From the NCBI GenBank assembly GCA_910589265.1, contig CAJUTQ010000081.1:7131-71130 (forward strand): 64,000 nucleotides of DNA, given 5' to 3'. The stretch is from an uncultured Lachnospiraceae bacterium. GTDB taxonomy: Bacteria; Bacillota; Clostridia; Lachnospirales; Lachnospiraceae. Below, piece by piece: positions 51,162-61,078 of the stretch. A program made the translations under genes and the position numbers. Every line of letters begins with the position of its first letter. Position 1 is the first letter of the stretch. The notes beneath the pieces were generated by a model. That model saw only the letters and a program-made list of their open reading frames with translations. It made no database searches and had not been told where the DNA came from.

Positions 51162-53398
51162 GCGTGGAAGGAAAATACGTTAATTTGATTATTGATATTT
51201 CCCATGAAAAATTGGATCGTACTTTCCAGTATAAAATACCAGGACATCTTCTTGGAAAGATTCAAATAGGTATGGTTGTACAAGTTCCTTTTGGAAAGGG
51301 AGGAAAAATCCGTAAAGGATATGTTATGGAAGTAACGAATAGAGCCTTGGTGGAAGAGGAGAGGATGAAATGGGTGGAAGGAATTGCTCCCCATAGTCCT
51401 GTTGTGGAAGAAAGGTTTATACAGCTGGCTGCGTGGATGAGAGAACATTATGGATCCACAATGGCAGCAGCCCTAAAAGTAGTACTCCCTGTAAAAAAAA
51501 CAATAAAGCCAAAGGAAAAAAAAGAGATTCATCTTTTATATTGTATGGAAGAGGCAAAAGAAAAACTTTTCTTTTTTATGAAAAAAAAACAAACAGCCAG
51601 GGCCAGGCTTTTGGAAGCGCTTATAGAAGAAAAGACTCTTTCTTATGAGAGAGCGATTGCCCAGTTAAAAGTCTCTTCTAAAGTTATACAGGCATTGTGT
51701 GAAATGGGAGGCATTGAAGTTTCCACAGAACAGATTTACAGAAATCCAGTAAAGGGATGGAACTATGTGGAGAAAGAGAAAACATTAAGCTTTGAACAGG
51801 AAGCAATTGTGAAAGGGTTCATAGAAGATGATGAGAAGGAAATTCGAAAAGTTTACCTAATCCATGGTGTTACAGGCAGTGGAAAGACGGAAGTGTATAT
51901 GGAAATGATCCGTCACATAATAAAAACAGGCAGGCAGGCCATTGTCTTAATTCCAGAAATATCCTTAACGTATCAGACCGCTATGCGTTTTTATGGAAAA
52001 TTTGGAGATAGAGTTTCTATTGTAAATTCCAAATTATCCAAGGGCGAGAAATATGATCAGTTTGAGAGGGCAAGAAGGGGAGAGATTGACGTAATGATAG
52101 GCCCACGCTCTGCCTTATTCACACCATTTTCAAATTTAGGGCTTATTATTATAGATGAGGAGCATGAAGGAACTTATAAAAGTGAGCCTCTGCCTAAGTA
52201 TCATGCGAGGGAAGTTGGCGTACAATTGTCAAAACTTTGGGGGGCAAGCTTAGTATTAGGTTCTGCTACTCCTTCTTTAGAAGCGTATTATCAGGCTCAA
52301 ATAGGGAATTATAAATTATACGAGTTAAAAAACAGAGCGGCAAAGGGAAGCCTTCCTTTTGTCCATGTAGTAGATTTAAGAGAAGAACTAAGAAGAGGAA
52401 ATCGTTCTGTCTTTAGCAAAAAACTAAAAGAGTTAGTGGAAGACCGGCTAAAAAACAAAGAGCAAATCATGCTGTTTTTAAACAGAAGAGGATATGCAGG
52501 ATTTCTTTCCTGTCGCTCTTGTGGCTATGTTATAAATTGCCCTCACTGCGATGTATCTTTATCTGCCCATAAAAATGGACAGCTTCTATGCCATTATTGC
52601 GGTTATCGCATGGCAAAGCTTCCTTTATGTCCAAAATGCAGTTCAAAATATATTGGAGGAATGAGGCTTGGGACACAGAAAGTAGAAGAGATGTTAAAGA
52701 ATGCGTATCCTGAGGCAAGAATACTGCGTATGGACACGGATACAACAGGAGAAAAGGAAGGGTATGAGAAAATACTTTCTTTGTTTGCGAATAAGGAAGC
52801 AGACATATTAATTGGAACACAGATGATTGTAAAAGGGCATGATTTTCCCTTGGTAACCTTAGTAGGGGTTTTAGCAGCAGATATGTCCCTTGGAGTAGGA
52901 GACTACAGAGCGTCAGAGCGAACATTCCAACTTCTGACCCAGGCAGCAGGAAGAGCAGGAAGAGGAGAGAAACCAGGAGAGGTTGTCATTCAAACATATA
53001 ACCCAGAACATTATAGTATTATGGCGGCTTCGAAGCAGGACTATAAAGCATTTTATGCTCAGGAGATGGAATACCGTAAATTGTTAGGTTATCCCCCAGC
53101 AGCCCATCTAATGGCTGTACTTATAGAGTCGCCAGACAAAGGCGCAGGAGAGATATGGGGAAAGGAGCTTACAAAATACATTTTCCACGAGGCCAAGGAG
53201 AAGAGAGTTTCGGTCATTGGGCCTACAGAGGCCTCTATTGGAAAAATTAATGATATTTACCGTCAGGTTTTTTACTTAAAATCCGTTGATGAAAAGAAAT
53301 TGATTTTTCTTAGAGATAGGATGGAGCAATACATAGAGGGAAGAGGGGGAGGGAAGACAAGAGTTCAATTTGATTTTGATCCAATGAACCCTTATTAA
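51158..53398 (+). CDS. priA: Primosomal replication restart helicase PriA
   Basis: A 746-residue superfamily 2 helicase. It has the N-terminal 3' DNA-binding domain (about 1-105), Walker A GVTGSGKTEVYMEM (about 238-251), DEEH box (IIDEEHEGTYKSEP), a zinc insert with CRSCGYVINCPHCD and CHYCGYRMAKLPLCPKC, and late helicase motifs (GTQMIVKGHDFP, QAAGRAGRG). It reloads the replisome at stalled forks. The start overlaps murE (ATGA); def follows after 32 bases. Length and motifs are complete. Confidence 0.96.
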   Translation: MSVEGKYVNLIIDISHEKLDRTFQYKIPGHLLGKIQIGMVVQVPFGKGGKIRKGYVMEVTNRALVEEERMKWVEGIAPHSPVVEERFIQLAAWMREHYGSTMAAALKVVLPVKKTIKPKEKKEIHLLYCMEEAKEKLFFFMKKKQTARARLLEALIEEKTLSYERAIAQLKVSSKVIQALCEMGGIEVSTEQIYRNPVKGWNYVEKEKTLSFEQEAIVKGFIEDDEKEIRKVYLIHGVTGSGKTEVYMEMIRHIIKTGRQAIVLIPEISLTYQTAMRFYGKFGDRVSIVNSKLSKGEKYDQFERARRGEIDVMIGPRSALFTPFSNLGLIIIDEEHEGTYKSEPLPKYHAREVGVQLSKLWGASLVLGSATPSLEAYYQAQIGNYKLYELKNRAAKGSLPFVHVVDLREELRRGNRSVFSKKLKELVEDRLKNKEQIMLFLNRRGYAGFLSCRSCGYVINCPHCDVSLSAHKNGQLLCHYCGYRMAKLPLCPKCSSKYIGGMRLGTQKVEEMLKNAYPEARILRMDTDTTGEKEGYEKILSLFANKEADILIGTQMIVKGHDFPLVTLVGVLAADMSLGVGDYRASERTFQLLTQAAGRAGRGEKPGEVVIQTYNPEHYSIMAASKQDYKAFYAQEMEYRKLLGYPPAAHLMAVLIESPDKGAGEIWGKELTKYIFHEAKEKRVSVIGPTEASIGKINDIYRQVFYLKSVDEKKLIFLRDRMEQYIEGRGGGKTRVQFDFDPMNPY

Positions 53399-53430
53399 GA
53401 CAAAAGTGTAATAGTAGAATGGAGGAAAAA

Positions 53431-53913
53431 ATGGCAATACGAAAAATTAGGGAAATGGGAGATAAAATTTTAACAATGTCCTGTAAAGAAGTGAAGGAAA
53501 TGACCCCAAGATTAAAGGAGCTTGTTGAGGACATGTTAGAGACCATGTATGATGCTTATGGAGTGGGATTGGCTGCTCCTCAAGTAGGGGTTCTAAAACG
53601 CATTGTAGTTGTTGATGTAGGGGAAGAGCCCATTGTGCTGATTAATCCAAGAATTGTGGATAAATCAGGGGAACAGACAGGGGACGAAGGCTGCTTAAGC
53701 ATTCCAGGAAAGGTAGGAGTAGTCACAAGACCTCAGTATGTAAAAGTAGCTGCTTTAAACAAACATATGGAACCTATTGAAGTAGAAGGAAGGGACCTTT
53801 TGGCAAGGGCTATTTGTCATGAATTGGATCACCTAGATGGGGTGTTATATGTGAAACATGTAGAGGGAACTCTTCGAAATGTAGAGTCAAAAGAGGAGGA
53901 AGAGGAGGCTTAA
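53431..53913 (+). CDS. def: Peptide deformylase
   Basis: A 160-residue Fe2+/Zn2+ hydrolase that removes the formyl group from new proteins. All three motifs are visible: GVGLAAPQVG (about 45-54), EGCLSIPG (about 88-95) and HELDHLDGVLY (HExxH, about 130-140). Start at MAIRKIRE follows GGAGG at good spacing; an ATG four codons earlier overlaps that site. It ends directly before fmt, the enzyme whose product starts the formyl cycle. Confidence 0.96.
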   Translation: MAIRKIREMGDKILTMSCKEVKEMTPRLKELVEDMLETMYDAYGVGLAAPQVGVLKRIVVVDVGEEPIVLINPRIVDKSGEQTGDEGCLSIPGKVGVVTRPQYVKVAALNKHMEPIEVEGRDLLARAICHELDHLDGVLYVKHVEGTLRNVESKEEEEEA

Positions 53914-54852
53914 ATGAAAATAGTGTTTATGGGTACCCCTAATTTTGCAGTGGAAACATTGGAAGCCTTATTGGAAGCAGGACACGAGGTGAAGGGAGTT
54001 GTCACCCAGCCAGATAAGCCCAAGGGAAGGGGAAAGTCTCTTGGAGAAACTCCTGTAAAGATATGTGCTAAAAAACATGATATTCCTGTTTTCCAGCCTA
54101 AAAAAATAAGAGATAAGGAAGCAGTAAAACAGCTTAAAAACTTGGAAGCTGATATTTTCGTTGTAGCTGCTTTTGGGCAGATCTTACCAAAGGAAGTGCT
54201 GCAAATGCCTAAGTTTGGCTGCATCAACGTCCATGCCTCTCTTTTGCCTAAATATAGAGGAGCTGCTCCCATTCAGTGGGCCATTTTAAATGGAGAGAAG
54301 GAGAGCGGAGTTACCATTATGCAGATGGATGAAGGATTGGATACAGGCGATATGCTTTTAAAAGAATCTGTTCTTTTAGAGGAAAAGGAGACATGGGAAA
54401 GCCTCCATGATAAACTGGCGAAAAGGGGAGGAAGTTTATGCGTGAAGGCGCTGGAGCAAATAGAAGAGGGAAAAGTAGTAAGGGAAAGGCAGGATAATAG
54501 TAAGAGCACGTATGCAAAAATGATCTCTAAAGAGTTTGGAGAGGTAGATTTTTATACTTCTTCCTCTGAAATTGAGAGAAAAGTGCGGGGGCTTTATCCC
54601 TGGCCAAGCGCTTATACGTATTATAAAGGAAAAACATTAAAAATTTGGAACGCCCAGGTGTCTATGGAAGATTCTAGCCATTGTCCAGGGACAGTGAGCC
54701 GCATAGGAAAGGATTTTATTGGAGTTTCCACAAAAGATAAGGAGCTGAAAATATGGGAAGTTCAGCTGGAAGGAAAAAAGAGGATGTCTGTCAAGGATTT
54801 CCTTTTGGGGTATTCTATAAAGGAAGGAGAACAACTAGGCAGACAAAAATGA
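53914..54852 (+). CDS. fmt: Methionyl-tRNA formyltransferase
   Basis: A 312-residue enzyme that formylates initiator Met-tRNA using formyl-tetrahydrofolate. The catalytic region HASLLPKYRGAAPIQWAI (about 109-126) with Asn-His-Asp elements is intact, as is the N-terminal MGTPNFAVETLE. The C-terminal OB-type domain (about 205-312) binds tRNA. The gene begins right after the def stop, so the two should be co-translated. Confidence 0.96.
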   Translation: MKIVFMGTPNFAVETLEALLEAGHEVKGVVTQPDKPKGRGKSLGETPVKICAKKHDIPVFQPKKIRDKEAVKQLKNLEADIFVVAAFGQILPKEVLQMPKFGCINVHASLLPKYRGAAPIQWAILNGEKESGVTIMQMDEGLDTGDMLLKESVLLEEKETWESLHDKLAKRGGSLCVKALEQIEEGKVVRERQDNSKSTYAKMISKEFGEVDFYTSSSEIERKVRGLYPWPSAYTYYKGKTLKIWNAQVSMEDSSHCPGTVSRIGKDFIGVSTKDKELKIWEVQLEGKKRMSVKDFLLGYSIKEGEQLGRQK

Positions 54853-54876
54853 TAAGAGAAAGGTAAGGTGATTTTT

Positions 54877-55578
54877 ATGTATGGGATGTACTATTATTAC
54901 GATCCTACGTATTTTTTAGTTATCATTGCTGCCCTCATATCTATGATAGCTTCAATGAGGGTCAATTCCACATTTCAAAAGTATTCAAAGGTGCGCTGTG
55001 CCAGTGGCATGACAGGAGCTGATGTGGCGAGAAAAATATTGCGTCTTTCTGGCATTACAGACGTGGAGGTGGAACATGTGTCCGGAAGATTGTCAGATCA
55101 TTATGACCCTAGGAGAAAGGTCCTTAGACTTTCCGATAGCGTTTTCAATTCTCAGTCTGTGGCAGCTTTAGGTGTCGCTGCCCATGAATGCGGCCACGCC
55201 ATCCAGCATCAGAAGAAATATGCTCCCCTTGGACTTCGCTCCCTTCTTGTGCCTGCTGCCAGCTTAGGTTCTAACCTTGGGATACCCCTTGTCATAGCAG
55301 GACTTATATTTGGAGCTTTGGATTTTCTAGTTCCTATTGGAATTTGGATTTTTATATTTGCTGTATTATTCCAAGTTGTCACTCTTCCAGTAGAATTTAA
55401 CGCTTCAAGGAGGGCCATTAGAGTTTTAGGAGATTATGGCCTAATGCAGAGAGAAGAAATTGGAATTGTAAAAAAGGTGTTAGGAGCCGCTGCTATGACC
55501 TATGTGGCCGCTGCAGCAGCTAGTGTACTCCAGCTGCTGCGCCTTGTCATTTTAGCAGGAGGACGTCGTGACAACTAA
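54877..55578 (+). CDS. Membrane zinc metallopeptidase, YugP/DUF2268-like (COG2738)
   Basis: A 233-residue membrane protein with a first helix at about 10-28, the zinc motif AAHECGHAIQHQ (HExxH, about 107-118) and three C-terminal helices (about 135-165, 175-195, 205-230). It is a YugP-family peptidase of unknown target, regularly placed in the def-fmt-rsmB run of Firmicutes. The ATG at 54877 is preferred to a GTG three codons upstream, since AAGGTGATTTTT gives the better spacing. Confidence 0.88.
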   Translation: MYGMYYYYDPTYFLVIIAALISMIASMRVNSTFQKYSKVRCASGMTGADVARKILRLSGITDVEVEHVSGRLSDHYDPRRKVLRLSDSVFNSQSVAALGVAAHECGHAIQHQKKYAPLGLRSLLVPAASLGSNLGIPLVIAGLIFGALDFLVPIGIWIFIFAVLFQVVTLPVEFNASRRAIRVLGDYGLMQREEIGIVKKVLGAAAMTYVAAAAASVLQLLRLVILAGGRRDN

Positions 55579-56923
55579 GGAAAACACAAGGGCTCTTGTT
55601 TTAGAAATTTTAATGCAGGTGACAAATCAACAAGAGTACAGTCATGTTGCTATACGAAATGTTTTAAAAAAATATCAATACTTGGATAAAAAAGACAGGG
55701 CTTTCATTCAAAAAGTTGCTAAAGGAACCATTGAGAGGAAAATTCTTCTAGACTATATGATCAGCCAGTTTTCTTCAGTTAATATAAAAAAAATAAGGCC
55801 TGTTATCAAAAATATATTGCGTATGAGCGTTTACCAGATGATGTTTCTGGACTATATCCCTGACGCTCCCATTTTACATGAAGGGGTAAAGCTTGCAGAG
55901 AGAAAGGGATTTAAAAATTTAAAGGGCTTTGTCAATGGAATATTAAGAAATATGAGTAGACAAAAGGATAAAATAGCCTTTCCCAAAAAGGAGGAAGGAG
56001 TTGACGCATATTTATCTATTTTATATTCCATGCCTTTATGGATTGTACAAGAGTGGCTTTCTGCCTATGGTGAAGAAAAGACAGAATGTATTTTAAAAGG
56101 ACTGATAGAACAACGTCCTGTAACAATACGGTGGAACAGCAAAAAAGGAACAATGGACAATCTGACAAAAAGGCTAGTGGAGGAGAAGGTATGGGTTGCT
56201 CCAGTAAAAAGCTTCCCTTATGCTTTTGAAATACGCAAAATAGATTGGGTAGGAGGGCTGTCTTCTTTTAAAGAAGGGCTTTTTACTGTACAGGATGTAA
56301 GTTCCATGTTAGCAGTAGAGGCCACAGAGGCAAAAAAAGGAATGCATGTCTTAGATATTTGTGCCGCACCAGGGGGAAAGGCAGCTTTTTTATCCCAGCT
56401 TGTAGGGGAGGAAGGAAGGGTCATAGCAAGAGATTTGGGAAAACACAAAATTGCCCTTATGGAAGAACGTTTCCAAAGACTAGGTCTTAATAACATTCAA
56501 ACAATGAGTCAAGATGCTTTAGAAAAGACAAAAGAGCTGGAAGGATGGGCGGATGTTATTATTGCAGATGTCCCATGCTCAGGACTAGGTGTGGCAGGCC
56601 GGAAACCAGATATAAAATATCGGATTACAAAAGAAGACCAAGAAAAACTTTCACAGCTTCAGAGGGAAATGATAAAGACCATTTATCCTTATTTGAAACA
56701 AGGGGGAACGCTGATCTACAGTACATGTACAATAGGTAAAAGAGAAAATGAAGATAATGTTCAATGGATATTGGAAAACCTGCCTCTAAAGGCAGTTGAT
56801 TTTACCCACTGTCTGCCAGAAGAGTACAAGGATGGCACAGTACAAAAGGGATATATTCAATTATTACCTGGCATTCATCCATGTGATGGGTTTTTTATTG
56901 CTAGATTTACAAGAAAAAGTTAG
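55568..56923 (+). CDS. rsmB: 16S rRNA (cytosine-967-C5)-methyltransferase RsmB
   Basis: A 451-residue enzyme with an N-terminal NusB-like domain (about 1-135) and a C-terminal SAM methyltransferase (about 165-451). Visible are LDICAAPGGKAAFL (SAM motif), IADVPCSGLG (catalytic-side Cys) and IYSTCTI (the nucleophilic Cys). It methylates C967 in 16S rRNA. GTG start; it overlaps the yugP-like gene by 11 bases. Confidence 0.94.
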   Translation: MTTKENTRALVLEILMQVTNQQEYSHVAIRNVLKKYQYLDKKDRAFIQKVAKGTIERKILLDYMISQFSSVNIKKIRPVIKNILRMSVYQMMFLDYIPDAPILHEGVKLAERKGFKNLKGFVNGILRNMSRQKDKIAFPKKEEGVDAYLSILYSMPLWIVQEWLSAYGEEKTECILKGLIEQRPVTIRWNSKKGTMDNLTKRLVEEKVWVAPVKSFPYAFEIRKIDWVGGLSSFKEGLFTVQDVSSMLAVEATEAKKGMHVLDICAAPGGKAAFLSQLVGEEGRVIARDLGKHKIALMEERFQRLGLNNIQTMSQDALEKTKELEGWADVIIADVPCSGLGVAGRKPDIKYRITKEDQEKLSQLQREMIKTIYPYLKQGGTLIYSTCTIGKRENEDNVQWILENLPLKAVDFTHCLPEEYKDGTVQKGYIQLLPGIHPCDGFFIARFTRKS

Positions 56924-57000
56924 AAGGACAAAACTAGGGGATTTTGTACTCATAGAGCTAGAAGGAGCATTATAAAAGAGGAGGGAAAACAAAACATACA

Positions 57001-58074
57001 ATGGAAAAAACCGATATAAGGTCTTTGGATGTTGACCAGTGGAGAGAAGAGATTGAAAAAATGGGGGAAAAGTCATTTCGGGCAGGGCAGATCTTTGAGT
57101 GGGCGCATAAAAAGCAGGTGGAAAGCTTTGAAGAGATGACAAATGTATCAAAGACTTTGAGGGAAAAGTTAAAAGAGAAATATGCATGGTTCCCATTAAA
57201 AGAGATATTTGTCATGAAATCTCAAATAGACGAGACGAAAAAATATGTATGGGAACTGGCAGACGGACATTTTATAGAAAGTGTCTGGATGAAGCATCAT
57301 TATGGCAACTCTGTCTGTATTTCTTCCCAAGTAGGCTGCCGCATGGGGTGTACTTTTTGCGCTTCTACGCTGGATGGTCTGGGACGTTCCTTGACTGCCT
57401 CAGAAATGTTGGGGCAAGTTTACACAATGGCAAAGAGGAATGGAGAAAGAGTATCCAATGTAGTTGTCATGGGAATGGGTGAGCCATTAGACAATTATAA
57501 CGAATTAGTCCAATTCATTCGTCTTTTGTCCCATGAAAAGGGAAGTCATTTAAGTCAGAGAAACATAACTGTATCCACCTGTGGCATTGTGCCAAAAATA
57601 TATGAACTGGCAGAGGAAGGTTTTCAGATTACCTTGGCTATTTCCCTCCATGCCCCTAATGATGAGAAAAGAAAAAGGATTATGCCTATTGGAGAGAAAT
57701 ATTCCATAGAAGAACTCCTCTTAGCATGTAACTATTATTTTAAAAAAACAGGTAGAAGACTTACCTTTGAATATAGTCTTATAGAAGGATTTAATGATAG
57801 GCAGGAAGATGCAAGCCAGCTGTCAGAGCTTTTAAAAGACCTGTGCTGTCATGTTAATTTAATTCCTGTGAATCCAATAAAGGAAGGCGGTTTTGTAGAG
57901 TCTAGAAGGAAAGATATTTTAAACTTTCAAAATAACCTTGAAAAAAATTCAATAAATGTTACTATTAGAAGGGAAATAGGGCGGGATATTCAAGCTTCAT
58001 GCGGTCAGCTGAGACGGTATGTAAACCAAGGACCCATGCATAAGGAAAGAGAAAGGAACGATGATCCATGTTAA
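57001..58074 (+). CDS. rlmN: Dual-specificity 23S rRNA/tRNA adenine-C2 methyltransferase RlmN
   Basis: A 357-residue radical SAM enzyme that methylates A2503 of 23S rRNA and A37 of some tRNAs. The cluster motif CRMGCTFCAST (CxxxCxxC) lies at about 113-123. The family GMGEPLDNY and ISLHAPND blocks follow. The methyl-carrying Cys is in the late QASCGQLRR. It has a good length and follows rsmB, so ribosome-modifying genes cluster here. The end overlaps stp by seven bases. Confidence 0.95.
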   Translation: MEKTDIRSLDVDQWREEIEKMGEKSFRAGQIFEWAHKKQVESFEEMTNVSKTLREKLKEKYAWFPLKEIFVMKSQIDETKKYVWELADGHFIESVWMKHHYGNSVCISSQVGCRMGCTFCASTLDGLGRSLTASEMLGQVYTMAKRNGERVSNVVVMGMGEPLDNYNELVQFIRLLSHEKGSHLSQRNITVSTCGIVPKIYELAEEGFQITLAISLHAPNDEKRKRIMPIGEKYSIEELLLACNYYFKKTGRRLTFEYSLIEGFNDRQEDASQLSELLKDLCCHVNLIPVNPIKEGGFVESRRKDILNFQNNLEKNSINVTIRREIGRDIQASCGQLRRYVNQGPMHKERERNDDPC

Positions 58075-58811
58075 AGACGTATTCAATGACAGACGTTGGA
58101 ATGATGAGAAAAGTGAATCAGGATTATGTGTTTACTTCAGAAGACCCTGTTGGAAAGCTTCCAAATTTTTTCATGGTGGCAGATGGCATGGGAGGGCATA
58201 ATGCAGGGGACTATGCTTCGAAATATGCAACAGAAATTATTGTTGATGAGATTTTGGCTAATCCAGAAGAGGATCCTATCCAAATTATAAGGAGTGCAAT
58301 AGAAGTTGCAAATCATTGCATTCGGGAGAAAGCTTATTGTGTGGAGGCATACAGGGGTATGGGAACGACTGTGGTGGCAGCAACGTTCATAGAAAACTAT
58401 TTATATATAGCCAATGTGGGAGACAGCCGTCTTTATATTGTCAACGACAGTATTAGTCAGATTACAAAGGATCATTCCTATGTAGAAGAAATGGTTCGTC
58501 TTGGAAAAATAAATAAAAAGGAAGCTAGAAATCACCCTGACAGAAATATGATTACAAGGGCAGTAGGTGTGGAAGGGACTGTAAAAATAGATTTTTTTGA
58601 AATACGATTACAGAGTGGAGATATTGTTTTAATGTGTTCTGATGGTCTTACGACTATGCTGGATGATGAGGAAATTTTTACAATCATAAGGGGACAGCAG
58701 TGCGTAGCGAAAAAGGTGGAAGGATTAATAGAGGCGGCGAATCACAGTGGGGGAAAAGATAATATCGCCGTTGTTATTATCGATCCATTTGCAGGTGAGG
58801 TGAGAGAATGA
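58068..58811 (+). CDS. PP2C-type Ser/Thr protein phosphatase (Stp/PrpC)
   Basis: A 247-residue metal-dependent phosphatase. Metal and catalytic motifs are all visible: MRKVNQD, ADGMGGHNAGDYAS, GMGTTVVA, NVGDSRLYI, CSDGLTTML and GGKDNIAVVI. It should reverse phosphorylation by the kinase encoded next, whose start it overlaps by four bases. Together they form the usual eukaryotic-like signalling pair of Firmicutes, acting on cell-wall and translation targets. Confidence 0.95.
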   Translation: MLKTYSMTDVGMMRKVNQDYVFTSEDPVGKLPNFFMVADGMGGHNAGDYASKYATEIIVDEILANPEEDPIQIIRSAIEVANHCIREKAYCVEAYRGMGTTVVAATFIENYLYIANVGDSRLYIVNDSISQITKDHSYVEEMVRLGKINKKEARNHPDRNMITRAVGVEGTVKIDFFEIRLQSGDIVLMCSDGLTTMLDDEEIFTIIRGQQCVAKKVEGLIEAANHSGGKDNIAVVIIDPFAGEVRE

Positions 58812-61069
58812 TAAATGTGGGAATGATAATTGGAGAGCGCTACGAGATTCTGGAAAAAATAGGGACAGGAGGCATGTCCGATGTTTATAAGGCAAAATGT
58901 CACAAATTAAATCGTTTTGTGGCAGTAAAAGTTTTAAAATCAGAATTTAGTGAAAATAAAAGTTTTGTATCAAAGTTTTGGACAGAAGCTCAGGCAGCTG
59001 CAGGATTAATGCATCCAAATATTGTAAATGTATATGATGTAGGGGAAGAATATGATATCTATTATATTGTCATGGAACTTGTAGAAGGAATTACATTAAA
59101 AGATTATATAGAGAAGAAGGCAAGACTTTCTATAAAAGAAGCTATCAGTATTGCTATTCAAGTGTCCATGGGAATTGAGGCAGCCCATAATAATCATATA
59201 ATTCATAGAGACATTAAACCTCAAAATATTATTATTTCCAAAGAAGGAAAAGTAAAAGTAACAGATTTTGGAATTGCAAGGGCGGCTACTAGCGATACCA
59301 TTACTTCCAATGCAATGGGTTCCGTTCATTATACGTCTCCAGAGCAGGCCAGAGGGGGATACAGTGATGCAAAAAGCGATATTTATTCTCTTGGAATTAC
59401 TTTGTTTGAAATGCTCACTGGAAGAGTGCCTTTTGATGGAGAGACAACCGTAAGCATTGCTATTAAACATATTCAAGAGGAATTTCCATCTCCAAGAAAT
59501 TATATTCCAGAAATCCCTTTAAGCGTGGAACAAATTATTTTTAAATGTACGCAGAAAAATCCAGACAGACGTTATGGAAAGATGGAGGAGCTTATTGGAG
59601 ATTTAAAACGTTCCCTTCTCACACCAGATGAGGACTTTGTAAAAATGATTCCTCTTGGGGGAGAAGGAGAGACAAAAGCCATATCCGATGAAGATATGAA
59701 AAAAATTAAACGTCATACAGGAAATATAGAGGTGGAGCTTCCTCCCTATCATATGGTGGAAAGAGTTAAGGAAGATGAGGAGGAGGACTACGAGGAGTTT
59801 TCTGATGAAGATTATTATGAAGATGATGGCTATTATGAAGAAGATGAGGAGTATTATGAGGAGGATGAGGAGTATGAGTCTGACTATTATGAAGAAGAGG
59901 ATGAATACGATTCAGAGGATGAGGACTACTATGAGGAAGATGGGTACTATGAAGATGAGGACTACTATGAGGACGGTTATGAGAAAGAGGGAATGGACCC
60001 TAAGATGGATAAACTAATGACCGTTTTAGCTATTGTCGCTGTTCTTATAGTAGGAAGCATTGCTATTTTTTTGGCAGGCAAGGCAATTGGTTTTTTCAAG
60101 GACGGAGCAAGAGTCCTTACAGAAGGAGGAGAGGAAGAGGGACAAATACCAATGATTAGCGTTACAGGCATTGACTTTGAGGAGGCGAAGGCAAAATTAA
60201 ATGAGTTGGAGTTGGGAGTACAAGAAACCTATGAGAATTCCAATGAAATTGAAAAAGGCAAGGTCATTTCCCAAGATAAAGAAGAGGGAACTTTGCTAGA
60301 TAAACATACGACTATTGGACTAGTAGTGAGTTTAGGAAAGGGAGGAATTGAAATCCCTTCTGTTGTAGGCAAGACGGAGGCAGAGGGGAAAGTAGCTCTG
60401 GAAGAGGAAGGATTTGTTGTAGAAAAGGAGTACAGTGATAGCGATACTGTAGAGGAGAAGCTTATTATTTCCCAGAGGCCAGGAGCTGGTGCGAACTTAG
60501 AAAAGGGGGGAACTGTAACCATTGTCATAAGTACTGGAAAGAGCACTCAGGAAATTGAGATGCCAGAACTAAGAGGTCAGACAGAGGCCAATGCAAAATT
60601 AATGTTATCTGCTGCAAGAGTTTTACTAGGAAAAATAGAGGAGGCTTATAGCGATGAGTATCCCCTTGGCACTGTGGCTGCCCAAAGTTATACCCCAGGA
60701 ACAAAGGTGGCAGAAGGGACGAGTGTGGATTTAGTGATTAGCTTAGGAAGTCAAAATGTAACATATAAATGTAGTTACAGCGTGATTGCACCAGCAGGTT
60801 ATACAGGAGGAACGGCTCAGATTGCCGTAATTCGAGATGACACTGGAGAGATTCTTCACACAGCTTCTACCGAAGTATTTCCTTATCCTTTAAATTTAAC
60901 AGGAATTGCAGGGGAGGATCCGACAGTTCTTGCTTTAAATGCCACAGTTACTATAACGTATATGACAGATACAAGCGCCCCAGGAGTCGATGAAGCTGGA
61001 AATCCAACAGTTATTACGACAACAGAGCAAAGGGCAGAAAACCAGCCTATCCTATTAACAAAAGAATAA
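58808..61069 (+). CDS. PASTA-domain Ser/Thr protein kinase (PrkC/Stk type)
   Basis: A 753-residue membrane kinase. The cytosolic kinase domain (about 10-275) has the Gly loop GTGGMSDVY, the VAVKVLK Lys, HRDIKPQN and DFGIA. A 70-residue stretch almost only of Asp, Glu and Tyr (about 323-393) precedes the membrane helix (about 401-425). Outside are three PASTA repeats (about 445-500, 513-577, 580-650) that usually bind muropeptide, then a beta-rich C-terminal domain (about 651-753). PrkC homologues link cell-wall state to growth, dormancy and ribosome control. The acidic Tyr-rich segment is uncommon. Confidence 0.94.
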   Translation: MINVGMIIGERYEILEKIGTGGMSDVYKAKCHKLNRFVAVKVLKSEFSENKSFVSKFWTEAQAAAGLMHPNIVNVYDVGEEYDIYYIVMELVEGITLKDYIEKKARLSIKEAISIAIQVSMGIEAAHNNHIIHRDIKPQNIIISKEGKVKVTDFGIARAATSDTITSNAMGSVHYTSPEQARGGYSDAKSDIYSLGITLFEMLTGRVPFDGETTVSIAIKHIQEEFPSPRNYIPEIPLSVEQIIFKCTQKNPDRRYGKMEELIGDLKRSLLTPDEDFVKMIPLGGEGETKAISDEDMKKIKRHTGNIEVELPPYHMVERVKEDEEEDYEEFSDEDYYEDDGYYEEDEEYYEEDEEYESDYYEEEDEYDSEDEDYYEEDGYYEDEDYYEDGYEKEGMDPKMDKLMTVLAIVAVLIVGSIAIFLAGKAIGFFKDGARVLTEGGEEEGQIPMISVTGIDFEEAKAKLNELELGVQETYENSNEIEKGKVISQDKEEGTLLDKHTTIGLVVSLGKGGIEIPSVVGKTEAEGKVALEEEGFVVEKEYSDSDTVEEKLIISQRPGAGANLEKGGTVTIVISTGKSTQEIEMPELRGQTEANAKLMLSAARVLLGKIEEAYSDEYPLGTVAAQSYTPGTKVAEGTSVDLVISLGSQNVTYKCSYSVIAPAGYTGGTAQIAVIRDDTGEILHTASTEVFPYPLNLTGIAGEDPTVLALNATVTITYMTDTSAPGVDEAGNPTVITTTEQRAENQPILLTKE

Positions 61070-61078
61070 GAGGATTTT

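Noticed and set aside
59775..60017. Met/Arg-rich frame overlapping the acidic part of the PASTA kinase
   Set aside because: It is an alternative-frame shadow of the D/E/Y repeats and has no ribosome-binding site.
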